Source: CAYLVJ01 sp964615425
Lineage (GTDB): Bacteria; Patescibacteriota; Minisyncoccia; Minisyncoccales; CAYTKG01
Assembly: GCA_964615425.1 (NCBI GenBank)
Contig: CAZTOB010000004.1
Location: 1-34,979, forward strand
Reading direction: 5' to 3'
Length of the DNA: 34,979 nucleotides
Made by a program: the position numbers and the translations under genes. The notes beneath the pieces were generated by a model. That model worked only from the letters and a program-made list of their open reading frames with translations. It was not told where the DNA came from and did not search any database. Of this stretch, positions 8,901 through 16,059 are shown piece after piece (position 1 is the first letter of the stretch; the number at the start of each line of letters is the position of its first letter).

Positions 8901-9123
8901 CATCAGAAAAATATTAACTAAAAACGGCAATCCCATGATGTTTGCCACCTTGGAAGATAAAACAGGTGAAGTAGACGTTGTCGTCTTCCCCGGAGCGCTG
9001 AAACGAAACGCGGAGTCCTTGGAAGAAGACAAAATCGTTCTCATGTCGGGAAAAGTAGACCGACGCAGGGGAAAACCGCAACTAATTTGTGAAAAAGTCG
9101 AAGAAATAGTTGACGAAGATTAA
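5950..9123 (+). CDS. dnaE: DNA polymerase III alpha subunit
   Basis: 1057 residues; the replicative polymerase. The N-terminal PHP domain keeps its metal-binding motifs: HLHVHSHYSLLDG (about 6-18), TDHGVMYG, KPIIGCEMY and NDSHYL. The polymerase core has GPARGSAGGCLVSYLVGI and the catalytic PDIDIDFADTRRDEV (about 397-411). The YGIMVYQEQ and FNKSHSAAYA segments of the fingers region are present. An OB fold lies at about 970-1045 and the protein ends almost immediately after it. The tau-binding C-terminal domain of the 1160-residue E. coli enzyme is therefore absent or very reduced. The intact PHP site suggests built-in proofreading, as shown for some other bacterial DnaE proteins. Confidence 0.97.
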   Translation: MKDFTHLHVHSHYSLLDGLSKIDELVKRVKELGMDAVALTDHGVMYGAVEFYKEARKNNVKPIIGCEMYVAQERMHQKRPNIDNKRYHLVLLAKNKKGYENLVKLVTKAHLEGFYYKPRIDDVLLEKHSEGLIGMTACIQGEIPRLLLSNRLEQAKKKALKYQKIFGEENFFLELQDHPGIKEQAGANKRLKKLSRSLDIPLVATNDSHYLRPEDKEAQDILMLINTGADKNDPERLTMLSDDFSIRPGKEMAEAFKDTPEAIENTKKIKEKCNLSLELGKPILPNFNPPGEKKPEEYLKKLCEKGIKERYGDDLPEGFDERLKKELSVINSMGFCNYFLIVQDLIAWAKKQGIAVGPARGSAGGCLVSYLVGITEIDPLKYNLLFERFLNKARVSMPDIDIDFADTRRDEVIEYVREKYGEDKVAQIITFGTMAARGVIRDVGRALGYSYDYCDKVAKMIPFGNSLEQTLENVSDFKRLYKESDKAKELIDYGKKLEGVARHASTHACAVVISREPLEKIVPLQHPTQDDHVVVTQYDMHGAQDLGLLKMDFLGLKNLTMIERTVDLVEKRHGEKLDPSSFPLDDEKTFKLIREGRTTSVFQLESSGMKRYLQELEPSEFEDIVAMLALYRPGPLQFIPTYIKRKKGKEKVTYLHPDLEPILKETYGIMVYQEQLMHLARKLAGFTLSEADILRKAVGKKIKSLLNKQKEKLINGMTENGVKKETAEEIWNWILPFAQYGFNKSHSAAYAKISWQTAYLKAHYPLEYMTSVLTVEDADTERTAFLIDECKNMDLKVLKPDINESYENFTALGKDKIRFGLSAVKNVGERAVEEIVSERKENGPFRSISDFVSRVGGKTLNKKTMESLIMAGAFDKLEERNKLLHNLPKLLKWGRRKQRFKAQGQKSLFINGSGSSSPEKLRLEDVPPATKKDKLKWEKELLGLYISSHPLEEVKKILDEKTFPIKKIEKYIKKRVRIGGIISRIRKILTKNGNPMMFATLEDKTGEVDVVVFPGALKRNAESLEEDKIVLMSGKVDRRRGKPQLICEKVEEIVDED

Positions 9124-9135
9124 GCCGCCAAGCGA

Positions 9136-10440
9136 ATGGAAAAATATCACTTAACAACCTTCGGGTGCCAGCTTAACAAATCCGATTCAGAAAGAATAAA
9201 AGCGAAGCTGGAAAAAATCGGGCTCCAGCCGGTCTCGTCTCCAAGCGAGGCCGATTTAGTTGTTTTAAATATGTGCTCGGTGCGCCAATCAGCGGTAAAC
9301 AGGGTTTACGGACGAGCACAAAAATTAAGAAAACTCCGCAAAAAAGGAGCTAAAACCCTTTTAACCGGCTGCATTCTTCCGCAAGACAAGAAAAAGTTAA
9401 AAAAAGAATTTGACTACATCTTGCACATCAAAACCCTCCCCTACTGGCAGGAGGCTCTTAAAAACAAAAAGTTCTACTACCACCCCGATCCCCGCGGCCC
9501 TCACTTTAACGACCGCTACGGTTTGGATTACTTTTCCGTCAATCCGAAGTTCGAAAACGAACTTTCCGTTTACATTCCGATCGCCACCGGTTGTGATAAC
9601 TTCTGCACCTACTGCGTGGTTCCCTACGTTAGAGGGCCCTTCAAATGCCGTCCTTTTAAAAACATCCTTGAGGAAACAAAAAAGGTTATCAAAAAAGGAG
9701 CCAAAGAGGTATGGTTTGTAAGCTCCAACGTCAACTCCTATCAATACAAAGGAAAAGATTTCTCAGATCTTTTAAAAAAAGCAAATGAGATCGAGGGGGA
9801 GTTTTGGATCAACTTTACCTCATCCCACCCCAAGGATTTCGGAGACAAACTGATTGAAACAATCAAAAAAAGTGAAAAAGTTTCCGAGTACATAAGCCTG
9901 CCCGTTCAATCCGGAAGCGACAAAATATTAAAAAAGATGAACCGACCCTACACCGCAGACGAATACAAAAAAACCGCTCTTAAGATAAAAAAGAACCTTC
10001 CCCGGGTTCATCTTTCAACCGACATCATAGTCGGGTTCCCCGGAGAAACCCGGAGAGATTTTAAAAAAACGAAGAAGCTTTTTAAGAGAATAGGGTTTGA
10101 CATGGCCTACATCGCTGAATACTCCCCTCGTCCGAAAACCAAGGCCGCCCAAATGAAAGACAACGTTTCAAAAAAGGAGAAGGTAAGAAGAAGAGAAGTT
10201 TTAACCAAGGTCTTAAAGAAAAACGCCTTACGAAAAAACAAAAAAATGGTGGGAAAAACTTTCCCGGTTCTTATTTTTTCTTCCCGAAAAAACGCCTTAA
10301 TCGGAAAAACCAAAAACTACAAAACGGTAAAGATTCCAAATTTAAAGAAAGAGGAAATAAAAAACCTTCTTTACAAGAAGATCAAAGTGAAAATCACGGG
10401 AGCTATACCCTGGGGCCTGGAAGGAAAACTAATCGATTAA
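9136..10440 (+). CDS. miaB: tRNA methylthiotransferase MiaB
   Basis: 434 residues. This radical SAM enzyme adds the 2-methylthio group to i6A37 of tRNAs. The N-terminal UPF0004 domain has three cluster cysteines, in TFGCQLN, NMCSVRQSAVNRVYG and LTGC. The radical SAM domain has the CxxxCxxC motif in CDNFCTYCVVPYVRG, followed by LPVQSGSD and TDIIVGFPGET. A TRAM-like domain closes the protein (about 375-434). The CSVRQ and VVPYVRG wording fits MiaB better than RimO or MtaB. It starts 12 bp after dnaE and is probably co-transcribed with it. Its 3' end overlaps a small opposing frame by 12 bp. No miaA is seen in this window. Confidence 0.93.
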   Translation: MEKYHLTTFGCQLNKSDSERIKAKLEKIGLQPVSSPSEADLVVLNMCSVRQSAVNRVYGRAQKLRKLRKKGAKTLLTGCILPQDKKKLKKEFDYILHIKTLPYWQEALKNKKFYYHPDPRGPHFNDRYGLDYFSVNPKFENELSVYIPIATGCDNFCTYCVVPYVRGPFKCRPFKNILEETKKVIKKGAKEVWFVSSNVNSYQYKGKDFSDLLKKANEIEGEFWINFTSSHPKDFGDKLIETIKKSEKVSEYISLPVQSGSDKILKKMNRPYTADEYKKTALKIKKNLPRVHLSTDIIVGFPGETRRDFKKTKKLFKRIGFDMAYIAEYSPRPKTKAAQMKDNVSKKEKVRRREVLTKVLKKNALRKNKKMVGKTFPVLIFSSRKNALIGKTKNYKTVKIPNLKKEEIKNLLYKKIKVKITGAIPWGLEGKLID

Positions 10441-10542
10441 TAATTGGCGCGGAATCCAAACGTAACGGTACAAAAACACGATTATACCGGCCAAAAGCAC
10501 AAAAATAGAAAAAAATGCAAATAGTTTTAAAAATTTTTTCAC
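10429..10542 (-). CDS. Small single-pass membrane peptide, coupled to gatB
   Basis: A 37-residue frame starting with GTG at 10542 and ending with TAG. The start overlaps the gatB stop as GTGA, the same coupling used elsewhere in this operon. The peptide has a basic N-terminus (MKKFLKLF), one strong hydrophobic helix (about residues 8-24) and a short polar end (YRYVWIPRQLLID). It fills nearly the whole space between gatB and the convergent miaB, whose last 12 bases it overlaps. No family was recognised. The overlap geometry and membrane-like composition support a real gene, but it could be chance. Confidence 0.5.
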   Translation of the reverse strand: MKKFLKLFAFFSIFVLLAGIIVFLYRYVWIPRQLLID

Positions 10543-11981
10543 GAAGACAGCTTGTTTTTTAAAATTTTATCTGTTTCTTCCGGATCCGCCCTTCCTTTTG
10601 TTTTCTGCATAAACTTGCCTATTAAAAATTGGAGGGCTTCTCCTTTTCCGCTTTTGTAGTCTTTTACCGCCTCTTTGTTTTCCTTTAATACCTCGTCGGC
10701 AATTTTTTCAAGCTCACCCTCCCCCCCTATTTTTTCCCAGCCCTTGTCTTTAATAATATGTTTCGGATCAGCTCCGGTTTTAAACATTTCTTTTAATACC
10801 TTTTTTGCTATTTTGCTTGAAATTTCACCGGAGAAGACAAGTTCCATTAAATCTCCGAAGTTTTCCGCCGTTATATTAGATTTTTCAATGCCTATACCTC
10901 TCTCTTTAAGTATTGACCTTAAGTCAGTAGCCAGGTAATTGTAAGTAAGGTTTATCAACTCTTGAAGATTTTCTCTTTTAATACGGGGAGGAAACTCCGA
11001 AACAGTCTTTTCAAAAAAAGCGGCCAGTTCCTTTTCTTGGATTAGAAAATCAGCCTGATCTATTTCCAACTTGAACTCAGAAATCAATCTTTCTCTTTTA
11101 AGATGAGGGAGCTCGGGAATTTCCGCTTTCAAGTCGTTGATATACGGCTTTGCTATTTTAATAAGCGGGAGGTCCGGTTCGGGGAAATAGCGGTAGTCAT
11201 GGGCAGCCTCTTTGCTTCTTTGAGCAACGGTTTTTTCTTCAACATCGGACCACCCCCTGGTCTGCTGAAGCACGTCCTCCCCCCTTTCAAGCTTTTTCCT
11301 TTGTCTTTTTATCTCATCTTTTAAAGCAGCTTCAACCGCTTTAAAGGAGTTAATATTTTTAAGCTCCACCTTTGTCCCCAGCTCTTTTTTTTCTCCGAGA
11401 GAAACATTAGCCTCTATTCTCATCTGCCCTTTTTCCATGTCCGCTTGAGAAATACCCAGATACTGGAAAATCAAGTAAAGCTCGTGAGCAAAATCGCGGG
11501 CCTCCTCGGGAAACGTTAAATCAGGCTCGGTAACAAGCTCCATCAAAGGTACTCCGGCTCTGTTGCAGTCTAAAAGAGAATGTTTTTCCCCGGCCGGGTG
11601 AAGCAGGCGGCAGGTATCTTCTTCCAGATGAATTTCCCTAATTCTTATCTTTCTATCTTTTAGCTTTAAAAATCCGTTTTTACACAACGGGACAAAATGC
11701 TGAGAAATCTGATACCCCTTGGGAAGATCGGGGTAGAAATAATTTTTCCGGTCGAAATAAGTTTCTTGGTTAATGTCGCAGTTTAGAGCAATCCCTGTTT
11801 TCAAGACCTGTCTTATCGCCTTTTCATTGGCAACCGGCAGAGTCCCCGGATGACCCAAACACACAGGGCAGATATTTGAATTCGGCTCGCTGTCGGCATC
11901 ATTAGCGCAACCACAAAACATCTTGGATTCGGTGTCCAGTTCCACATGAATCTCCAACCCGATTGTCGGTTTAAGTTTCAT
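10539..11981 (-). CDS. gatB: Aspartyl/glutamyl-tRNA(Asn/Gln) amidotransferase subunit B
   Basis: 480 residues from the ATG at 11981. Subunit of GatCAB, which converts misacylated Glu-tRNA(Gln) or Asp-tRNA(Asn) to the amide form. The kinase-like core shows PTIGLEIHVEL, CPVCLGHPGTLPV, YFYPDLPKGYQISQ, HLEEDTCRL, DCNRAGVPLMELVTEPD and RIEANVSL. The C-terminal half is the helical and YqeY-like tail domain that binds tRNA. Length is normal. The start shares a base with the deoC stop (TAATG). An ATG 12 bp upstream is possible but would overlap deoC more. gatA and gatC are not in the window. Confidence 0.96.
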   Translation of the reverse strand: MKLKPTIGLEIHVELDTESKMFCGCANDADSEPNSNICPVCLGHPGTLPVANEKAIRQVLKTGIALNCDINQETYFDRKNYFYPDLPKGYQISQHFVPLCKNGFLKLKDRKIRIREIHLEEDTCRLLHPAGEKHSLLDCNRAGVPLMELVTEPDLTFPEEARDFAHELYLIFQYLGISQADMEKGQMRIEANVSLGEKKELGTKVELKNINSFKAVEAALKDEIKRQRKKLERGEDVLQQTRGWSDVEEKTVAQRSKEAAHDYRYFPEPDLPLIKIAKPYINDLKAEIPELPHLKRERLISEFKLEIDQADFLIQEKELAAFFEKTVSEFPPRIKRENLQELINLTYNYLATDLRSILKERGIGIEKSNITAENFGDLMELVFSGEISSKIAKKVLKEMFKTGADPKHIIKDKGWEKIGGEGELEKIADEVLKENKEAVKDYKSGKGEALQFLIGKFMQKTKGRADPEETDKILKNKLSS

Positions 11982-12649
11982 TATTCTTCCCACTCTCCTC
12001 CTCCGCCTTTTACAATTTGTATGCTGGTGCTGGTTCCAATTATATCCGCTCCGGCATCCACCATGAATTTCAAATCGTCAAAGGTTCTTATCTTGCCCGC
12101 TGCTTTTATCTTCAAGCCCGGAGCAGATTCTTTCATCAAACGGACGTGTCTCGCCTTCTCAGCCAACTCAAAATGGTCCAGGGGATCTTTAAAGGTGGAT
12201 GTCTTAACACACATCCCCCCTGCTTTTTTAACCAGCTTAGAAGCTGTTTTTATCTCCTCCGTAGTCAAAAAACCGGAACCGATGATGACTTTGGTGGGTA
12301 AAACCGCACAGATCTCCTTCAAATCGTCCAATACTCTTTTTTCTCTTTCATACTTCAGATCCACAATATTCATTACAATGTCCAACTCATCAGCTCCGTG
12401 TTCCTCGGCCGCCCGGGCCAATCTCAACCTTTCTTCGTGAGGGCCCAAGCCCATAGGAGGATCAATCAAAACCGTAAGTTTAATATCGGTTTCGTAAAGT
12501 TTTTCAGCTGCAGTTTTAACCCACTCGGGATTAACACAAACACCACGGAACTTAAACTCTTCCGCCTCGGCACACGTTCTTTCTATGTCCCTTTTGGTCG
12601 CGTTGGGGTCGATATTGGTATGATCGATATATTTGGCTGGATTTTTCAT
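11981..12649 (-). CDS. deoC: Deoxyribose-phosphate aldolase
   Basis: 222 residues. A class I aldolase that splits 2-deoxyribose-5-phosphate into glyceraldehyde-3-phosphate and acetaldehyde. It starts with the typical YIDHTNIDPNAT region. The Schiff-base lysine lies in MCVKTSTF and the second active-site lysine in IKAAGKIRT. The strand before it reads VIIGSGFLT where many homologues have 'viiEtg', a local substitution. It overlaps tmk (ATGA) and gatB (TAATG). Its position beside nucleotide genes suggests recycling of deoxyribose carbon or scavenged nucleosides; that role is inferred. Confidence 0.94.
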   Translation of the reverse strand: MKNPAKYIDHTNIDPNATKRDIERTCAEAEEFKFRGVCVNPEWVKTAAEKLYETDIKLTVLIDPPMGLGPHEERLRLARAAEEHGADELDIVMNIVDLKYEREKRVLDDLKEICAVLPTKVIIGSGFLTTEEIKTASKLVKKAGGMCVKTSTFKDPLDHFELAEKARHVRLMKESAPGLKIKAAGKIRTFDDLKFMVDAGADIIGTSTSIQIVKGGGGEWEE

Positions 12650-13371
12650 AATTTAATTTTTTTATTTATTAATCTCCACACTTTCTCATGGATCACCTCC
12701 GGTTTTAAAAACTCCCCTTTTTCATTTAAACACTCCACCATTTCATATTCTTGGGGATATTCACGAGTGATCCAAAGGTAAGAATTCATAGCTCTTTTCA
12801 AATGATTGAGATCTTTCTCGTGAATGTCCTTCTTTTTGTCATCCCCTAAATACTTTTTTCTTTTTTCTTTTTTAGCCTCATCTTTAATCCTTGAAGACAT
12901 CTTAGAGCCGACCTCACAAGAAGTCTTAAGAAAAATATTCAAATCAGGCCTTGGAATACCGAAAATTTTGTATTCCAGATTAAAAAGCCACTTAATGTAT
13001 TCTCTTCTTTTCTCTTGGTCCTCAATCTTTCCTCCCTGATGCCCTACATTAGACCCCACATATCGATCGGAGATCACCAATCTTCCTTCTTTGAGCCACT
13101 TTTTTATCTTAAACGATCCATCATACCTATCACAAGCAAAAAACAAAGAAGAGGCGTAGGGCCCAACCTCTTTGGCTGCCCCATATTTCCCACTTAGATA
13201 TTCTTCAACCAGCCCGGCTGACTTCTTCCCGTATTGAGGAAAATCTATCTTTTTTACGTCAACCTCTTCCTCTTTTAACTTTTTTATTAAAAGCCTAGTC
13301 TGAGTGTCTTTTCCAGAACCGTCAAGGCCCTCGAAGACGATAAATTTCCCTCGAAGTTCTTCGTCTTTCAT
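12646..13371 (-). CDS. tmk: Thymidylate kinase (dTMP kinase)
   Basis: 241 residues from the ATG at 13371. It phosphorylates dTMP to dTDP. The P-loop is FEGLDGSGKDTQT, the DRY motif is in VISDRYVGSNVGHQGG, and ASSLFFACDRYDG is the usual dTMP-binding helix region. A Lys/Asp-rich insert (about 180-200) replaces the usual short LID region, making the protein about 30 residues longer than many bacterial Tmk proteins. It follows the thymidylate synthase fusion by 20 bp and overlaps deoC by 4 bp. An in-frame ATG at 13422 would overlap the upstream gene and gives a non-homologous extension, so it was not used. Confidence 0.93.
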   Translation of the reverse strand: MKDEELRGKFIVFEGLDGSGKDTQTRLLIKKLKEEEVDVKKIDFPQYGKKSAGLVEEYLSGKYGAAKEVGPYASSLFFACDRYDGSFKIKKWLKEGRLVISDRYVGSNVGHQGGKIEDQEKRREYIKWLFNLEYKIFGIPRPDLNIFLKTSCEVGSKMSSRIKDEAKKEKRKKYLGDDKKKDIHEKDLNHLKRAMNSYLWITREYPQEYEMVECLNEKGEFLKPEVIHEKVWRLINKKIKL

Positions 13372-13391
13372 TTTCTTAATATTAACATAAA

Positions 13392-14969
13392 TTAAAGAAG
13401 GTAGTCCTGGATGTGGGCGCACCCCGTATGATGTAAATAGACCCCAGGATTAATACCGGCAAACCAGGATAAAAAACTTTGAAGACGAATTCCCCCTCCC
13501 GCATTAGCTGGAAAAGCGACAAAATCATTGGCTCTTAAAAACATCCCTGCGTCAAGCTGCCACTTGCCTTTAATCTTTCTTGGATAAACCTCGTAAAGAC
13601 AAAAGCAGGGGTTGTGAGCCAGTCTCAAATCCGGTTTCAAATCAAGCCGGGGGTGCTGCAAAACAACATAATTCCTGTAGGCCGAGGTTATCTCATTTTC
13701 AACGCATATTTTAACCGCCTGGGCGAGACTCCATAAAGAATTAACGCTTTCTTTTTGCACCGCCTCTAACTTTTTATAAAAGTTTAAAACGTCGTCAAAA
13801 GAAGGCGGCTTGTCAATAAACTTTTCGTGTTCCTTTTTAACCAGATTCCTCACTCTTTCTTTTTCCTCTTCTTTCGCTTCTTCCACGCCCCAAGCAGTCA
13901 ATCTGGTACCGTAAGAATAGTCCATTTTATCGGGAATGTAAGGAACAATTCCTTGTTTTTCATCTTTTTTAACATCGGAAAAGGGATAAAGATAAACCCA
14001 GGTTGCATATTTTTCCAACCAATCCTCAGCCTCTTTTTTTTCTTCGATCCACCCGTGCGGCTTCCAATCTTCAGGCACAAGGTCACTGCCGGGGCGGTGA
14101 ATAACAACTTGTGTTCCGACAACATCTTTTACCCTGCGGGTCGACTCATTAATCCCCATCTCTCCTCTGTTTAGAATGTGGGATTTCAAAAGGGGCCAGG
14201 CCTCGGCCGTGTTCGGAGAATGAATACTCGCCCCCACCCTGCTTACACCTTCAAAAAAGGTGCCTTTTTCAACCTTCAAGGAAAGATCGTAATTTATGGG
14301 TTCCAACCCTTCACTGCCTCGATCAAAAAGCAAAAGCTCAAGATCCAGTTTTTTATCCCGCCAAAGAAGAGGGTGCTCCGGCTCCTGAAGACAAGCTCTT
14401 ATTGCAAGATGAAGAATCTCTTCGTTTTCAACCTTCAAAAGATTTAAAACCGTTACTTGTTTTCTAAACCTTTCTATAACCTCCAGGGGCAGGTTTCTTA
14501 AATAAGGGTTGGTGGGACAGTTAGTCCGCTTCACTCTTCTCGTTTTTTTATCAATTCCCCATCTCCAAAGAGAGTAAATGACGTCTCCGGACAAATGACC
14601 GCTGTCTTTCCCTCCCAAAACCAAGTATCTTATATTCGGATTCCCCACTATATTGGCTATCATAATCTCCACCCCTCTGTCGGGTGTCACGCACGGCCCT
14701 GATATGGCGGCCCCCCAGTTTATAGCCTTGTTTTGCAGCTCTTGACTTTGAGAAGGACAAACAAAAGCCACCGGACAAGAAGGATCTCTAAGTTCGTAGC
14801 TTCCCGGGTTGTGAGGCCAGCCCTCAAGCTTTTCCCTCGGAAGCTTTTCCCAGTCGGAAGAAGAACCCTTTTCTTTTTCCACCTCAAAACGACCTTCTTC
14901 AAGAGTAATCTTTTCCGGGAGAATTTCGAAAAGATCCCGTGTTTTTTTCAGCTCATCTCCTAAATTCAC
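13392..14969 (-). CDS. MtrA-like domain fused to thymidylate synthase
   Basis: 525 residues, GTG start overlapping the dcd stop (GTGA). Residues about 48-200 match subunit A of methanogen tetrahydromethanopterin S-methyltransferase: SYELRDPSCPVAFV, ANIVGNPNIRYLVLGG, SGHLSGDVIYSL and LPLEVIERFRKQ. The His of SGHLSG (residue 125) aligns with His84 of MtrA, the axial corrinoid ligand there. The membrane anchor of MtrA is absent. Residues about 238-525 are a divergent ThyA-type synthase. Cys455 (AHNPCFC) fits the nucleophile, Arg479/Asp482 and Asn489 (FPANAG) fit the dUMP-binding residues, and a His-rich end follows. It most resembles the methanogen-type synthases. Flanking dcd and tmk support dTMP synthesis. 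Use of a corrinoid or pterin by the MtrA-like part is inference. Confidence 0.85.
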   Translation of the reverse strand: MNLGDELKKTRDLFEILPEKITLEEGRFEVEKEKGSSSDWEKLPREKLEGWPHNPGSYELRDPSCPVAFVCPSQSQELQNKAINWGAAISGPCVTPDRGVEIMIANIVGNPNIRYLVLGGKDSGHLSGDVIYSLWRWGIDKKTRRVKRTNCPTNPYLRNLPLEVIERFRKQVTVLNLLKVENEEILHLAIRACLQEPEHPLLWRDKKLDLELLLFDRGSEGLEPINYDLSLKVEKGTFFEGVSRVGASIHSPNTAEAWPLLKSHILNRGEMGINESTRRVKDVVGTQVVIHRPGSDLVPEDWKPHGWIEEKKEAEDWLEKYATWVYLYPFSDVKKDEKQGIVPYIPDKMDYSYGTRLTAWGVEEAKEEEKERVRNLVKKEHEKFIDKPPSFDDVLNFYKKLEAVQKESVNSLWSLAQAVKICVENEITSAYRNYVVLQHPRLDLKPDLRLAHNPCFCLYEVYPRKIKGKWQLDAGMFLRANDFVAFPANAGGGIRLQSFLSWFAGINPGVYLHHTGCAHIQDYLL

Positions 14970-15526
14970 GGTTGGAAATCTTTAAAAATTAAAGAAGAGG
15001 TCGGTCCTTCCTGGCCTTGATATTTTGAACCAACCTCTTTTGATCCGTAGGGGTTTTTAACAGGACTGCTCATGTTAAAAAAACATATCTGGGCGATCCT
15101 CATTCCGGGATAAACCCTGATCGGCATTCTTGAGATGTTGGATATTTCAAGTGTTAAAAATCCACTGAATCCCGGATCAACATATCCGGCGGTGGCGTGT
15201 ATCACAAGGCCCAGCCTTCCCAAGGAACTTCTCCCCTCCAGCTTGGCAGCTAAGTCACGAGGCAGAGAAATTTCTTCCACGGTGGAGCCCAAAATAAACT
15301 CCCCGGGATGAATAACAAAACCTTTTTCGCCAACCTTCACTACCTTTGAATAGTCTTTTTCTTCCTTTAAGTCCACTATACCCATTTTCCAGTTGTCAAA
15401 AACCCTCAACTTGGAGTCAAGTTTCAAATCAACGGTTGACGGCTGAACGTTTGAAAGGTCAAAGGGCTTTATCCCCAATTCTCCTTTTTCAACTTTTTTT
15501 AAAATATCGCGGTCGGAAAGAATCAT
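14966..15526 (-). CDS. dcd: dCTP deaminase, probably dUMP-forming
   Basis: 186 residues. It deaminates dCTP on the way to dUMP. The trimeric dUTPase-like fold is shown by QPSTVDLKLD, LEGRSSLGRLGLVIHATAGYV and VDPGFSGFLTLEI. The end GSKYQGQEGPTSS resembles the dUMP-forming enzymes of Mycobacterium and Methanocaldococcus more than the E. coli dUTP-forming type. A dUMP-forming enzyme would explain why no separate dUTPase is seen here. It is the first gene of the dcd, mtrA-thyA, tmk, deoC, gatB operon. An AT-rich TTTAAT box 8 nt before the ATG may be a -10 element. Confidence 0.93.
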   Translation of the reverse strand: MILSDRDILKKVEKGELGIKPFDLSNVQPSTVDLKLDSKLRVFDNWKMGIVDLKEEKDYSKVVKVGEKGFVIHPGEFILGSTVEEISLPRDLAAKLEGRSSLGRLGLVIHATAGYVDPGFSGFLTLEISNISRMPIRVYPGMRIAQICFFNMSSPVKNPYGSKEVGSKYQGQEGPTSSLIFKDFQP

Positions 15527-15584
15527 AAAAATTTATTAAATTTTCTATCATTAATTTAATACTACCATGAAAAATTACCAACAA

Positions 15585-15611
15585 AAAAAAGAGGTTTTAA
15601 GCCTCTTTTTT
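15585..15611 (-). terminator. Terminator after rplK
   Basis: A hairpin with arms AAAAAAGAGG and CCTCTTTTTT flanks a 7-nt loop, followed on the minus strand by a T-run. It lies just after the rplK stop and separates secE-nusG-rplK from the dcd operon. The A/T tracts on both sides could make it bidirectional. Confidence 0.8.
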
Positions 15612-15622
15612 ACATCTTCAAC

Positions 15623-16048
15623 TTATTCTTCCACCTCTATCCCCATCCCCCTTGCCGTTCCTTTAATGATCTCCACTGCCTTGTCTAGGTCTTTTGTAGT
15701 GAGATCATCCATTTTTTTGCGGGCGATCTCCTCCAAATCCGATCTTGTCACCTTGCCTGCCTTTTTTCTAAGCGGAGAATCCGACCCCTTTTCAACACCG
15801 GCTGCTTTCTTCAAAAACTCTGAAGTGGGAGGAGTTTTAGTTACAAAATCAAAAGAACGGTCCTCATAAACCGTAAGTTCTACAGGAATGGTCCAACCCC
15901 TCTTCTCTTTTGTCTTTTCATTGAATTGGTTGCAAAACTTCCCCATATCAACTCCAAAGGGAGCCAGAGCCGGTCCCAAAGGAGGAGCCGGGGTCGCCTC
16001 TCCCGCCGGCACCTGAAGTTTTACCACTGCTTTAACTTTCTTAGCCAT
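15623..16048 (-). CDS. rplK: 50S ribosomal protein L11
   Basis: 141 residues, normal length. It forms part of the GTPase-associated centre with 23S rRNA. The N-terminal domain has KLQVPAGEATPAPPLGPALA and MGKFCNQFNEKT. The C-terminal RNA-binding domain has the KTPPTSEFLKKAAG region and ends in GTARGMGIEVE. It lies 11 bp after nusG. A terminator follows directly, so rplA (L1), the usual next gene in bacteria, is missing at this locus. Confidence 0.97.
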   Translation of the reverse strand: MAKKVKAVVKLQVPAGEATPAPPLGPALAPFGVDMGKFCNQFNEKTKEKRGWTIPVELTVYEDRSFDFVTKTPPTSEFLKKAAGVEKGSDSPLRKKAGKVTRSDLEEIARKKMDDLTTKDLDKAVEIIKGTARGMGIEVEE

Positions 16049-16059
16049 AAATTAATCGA

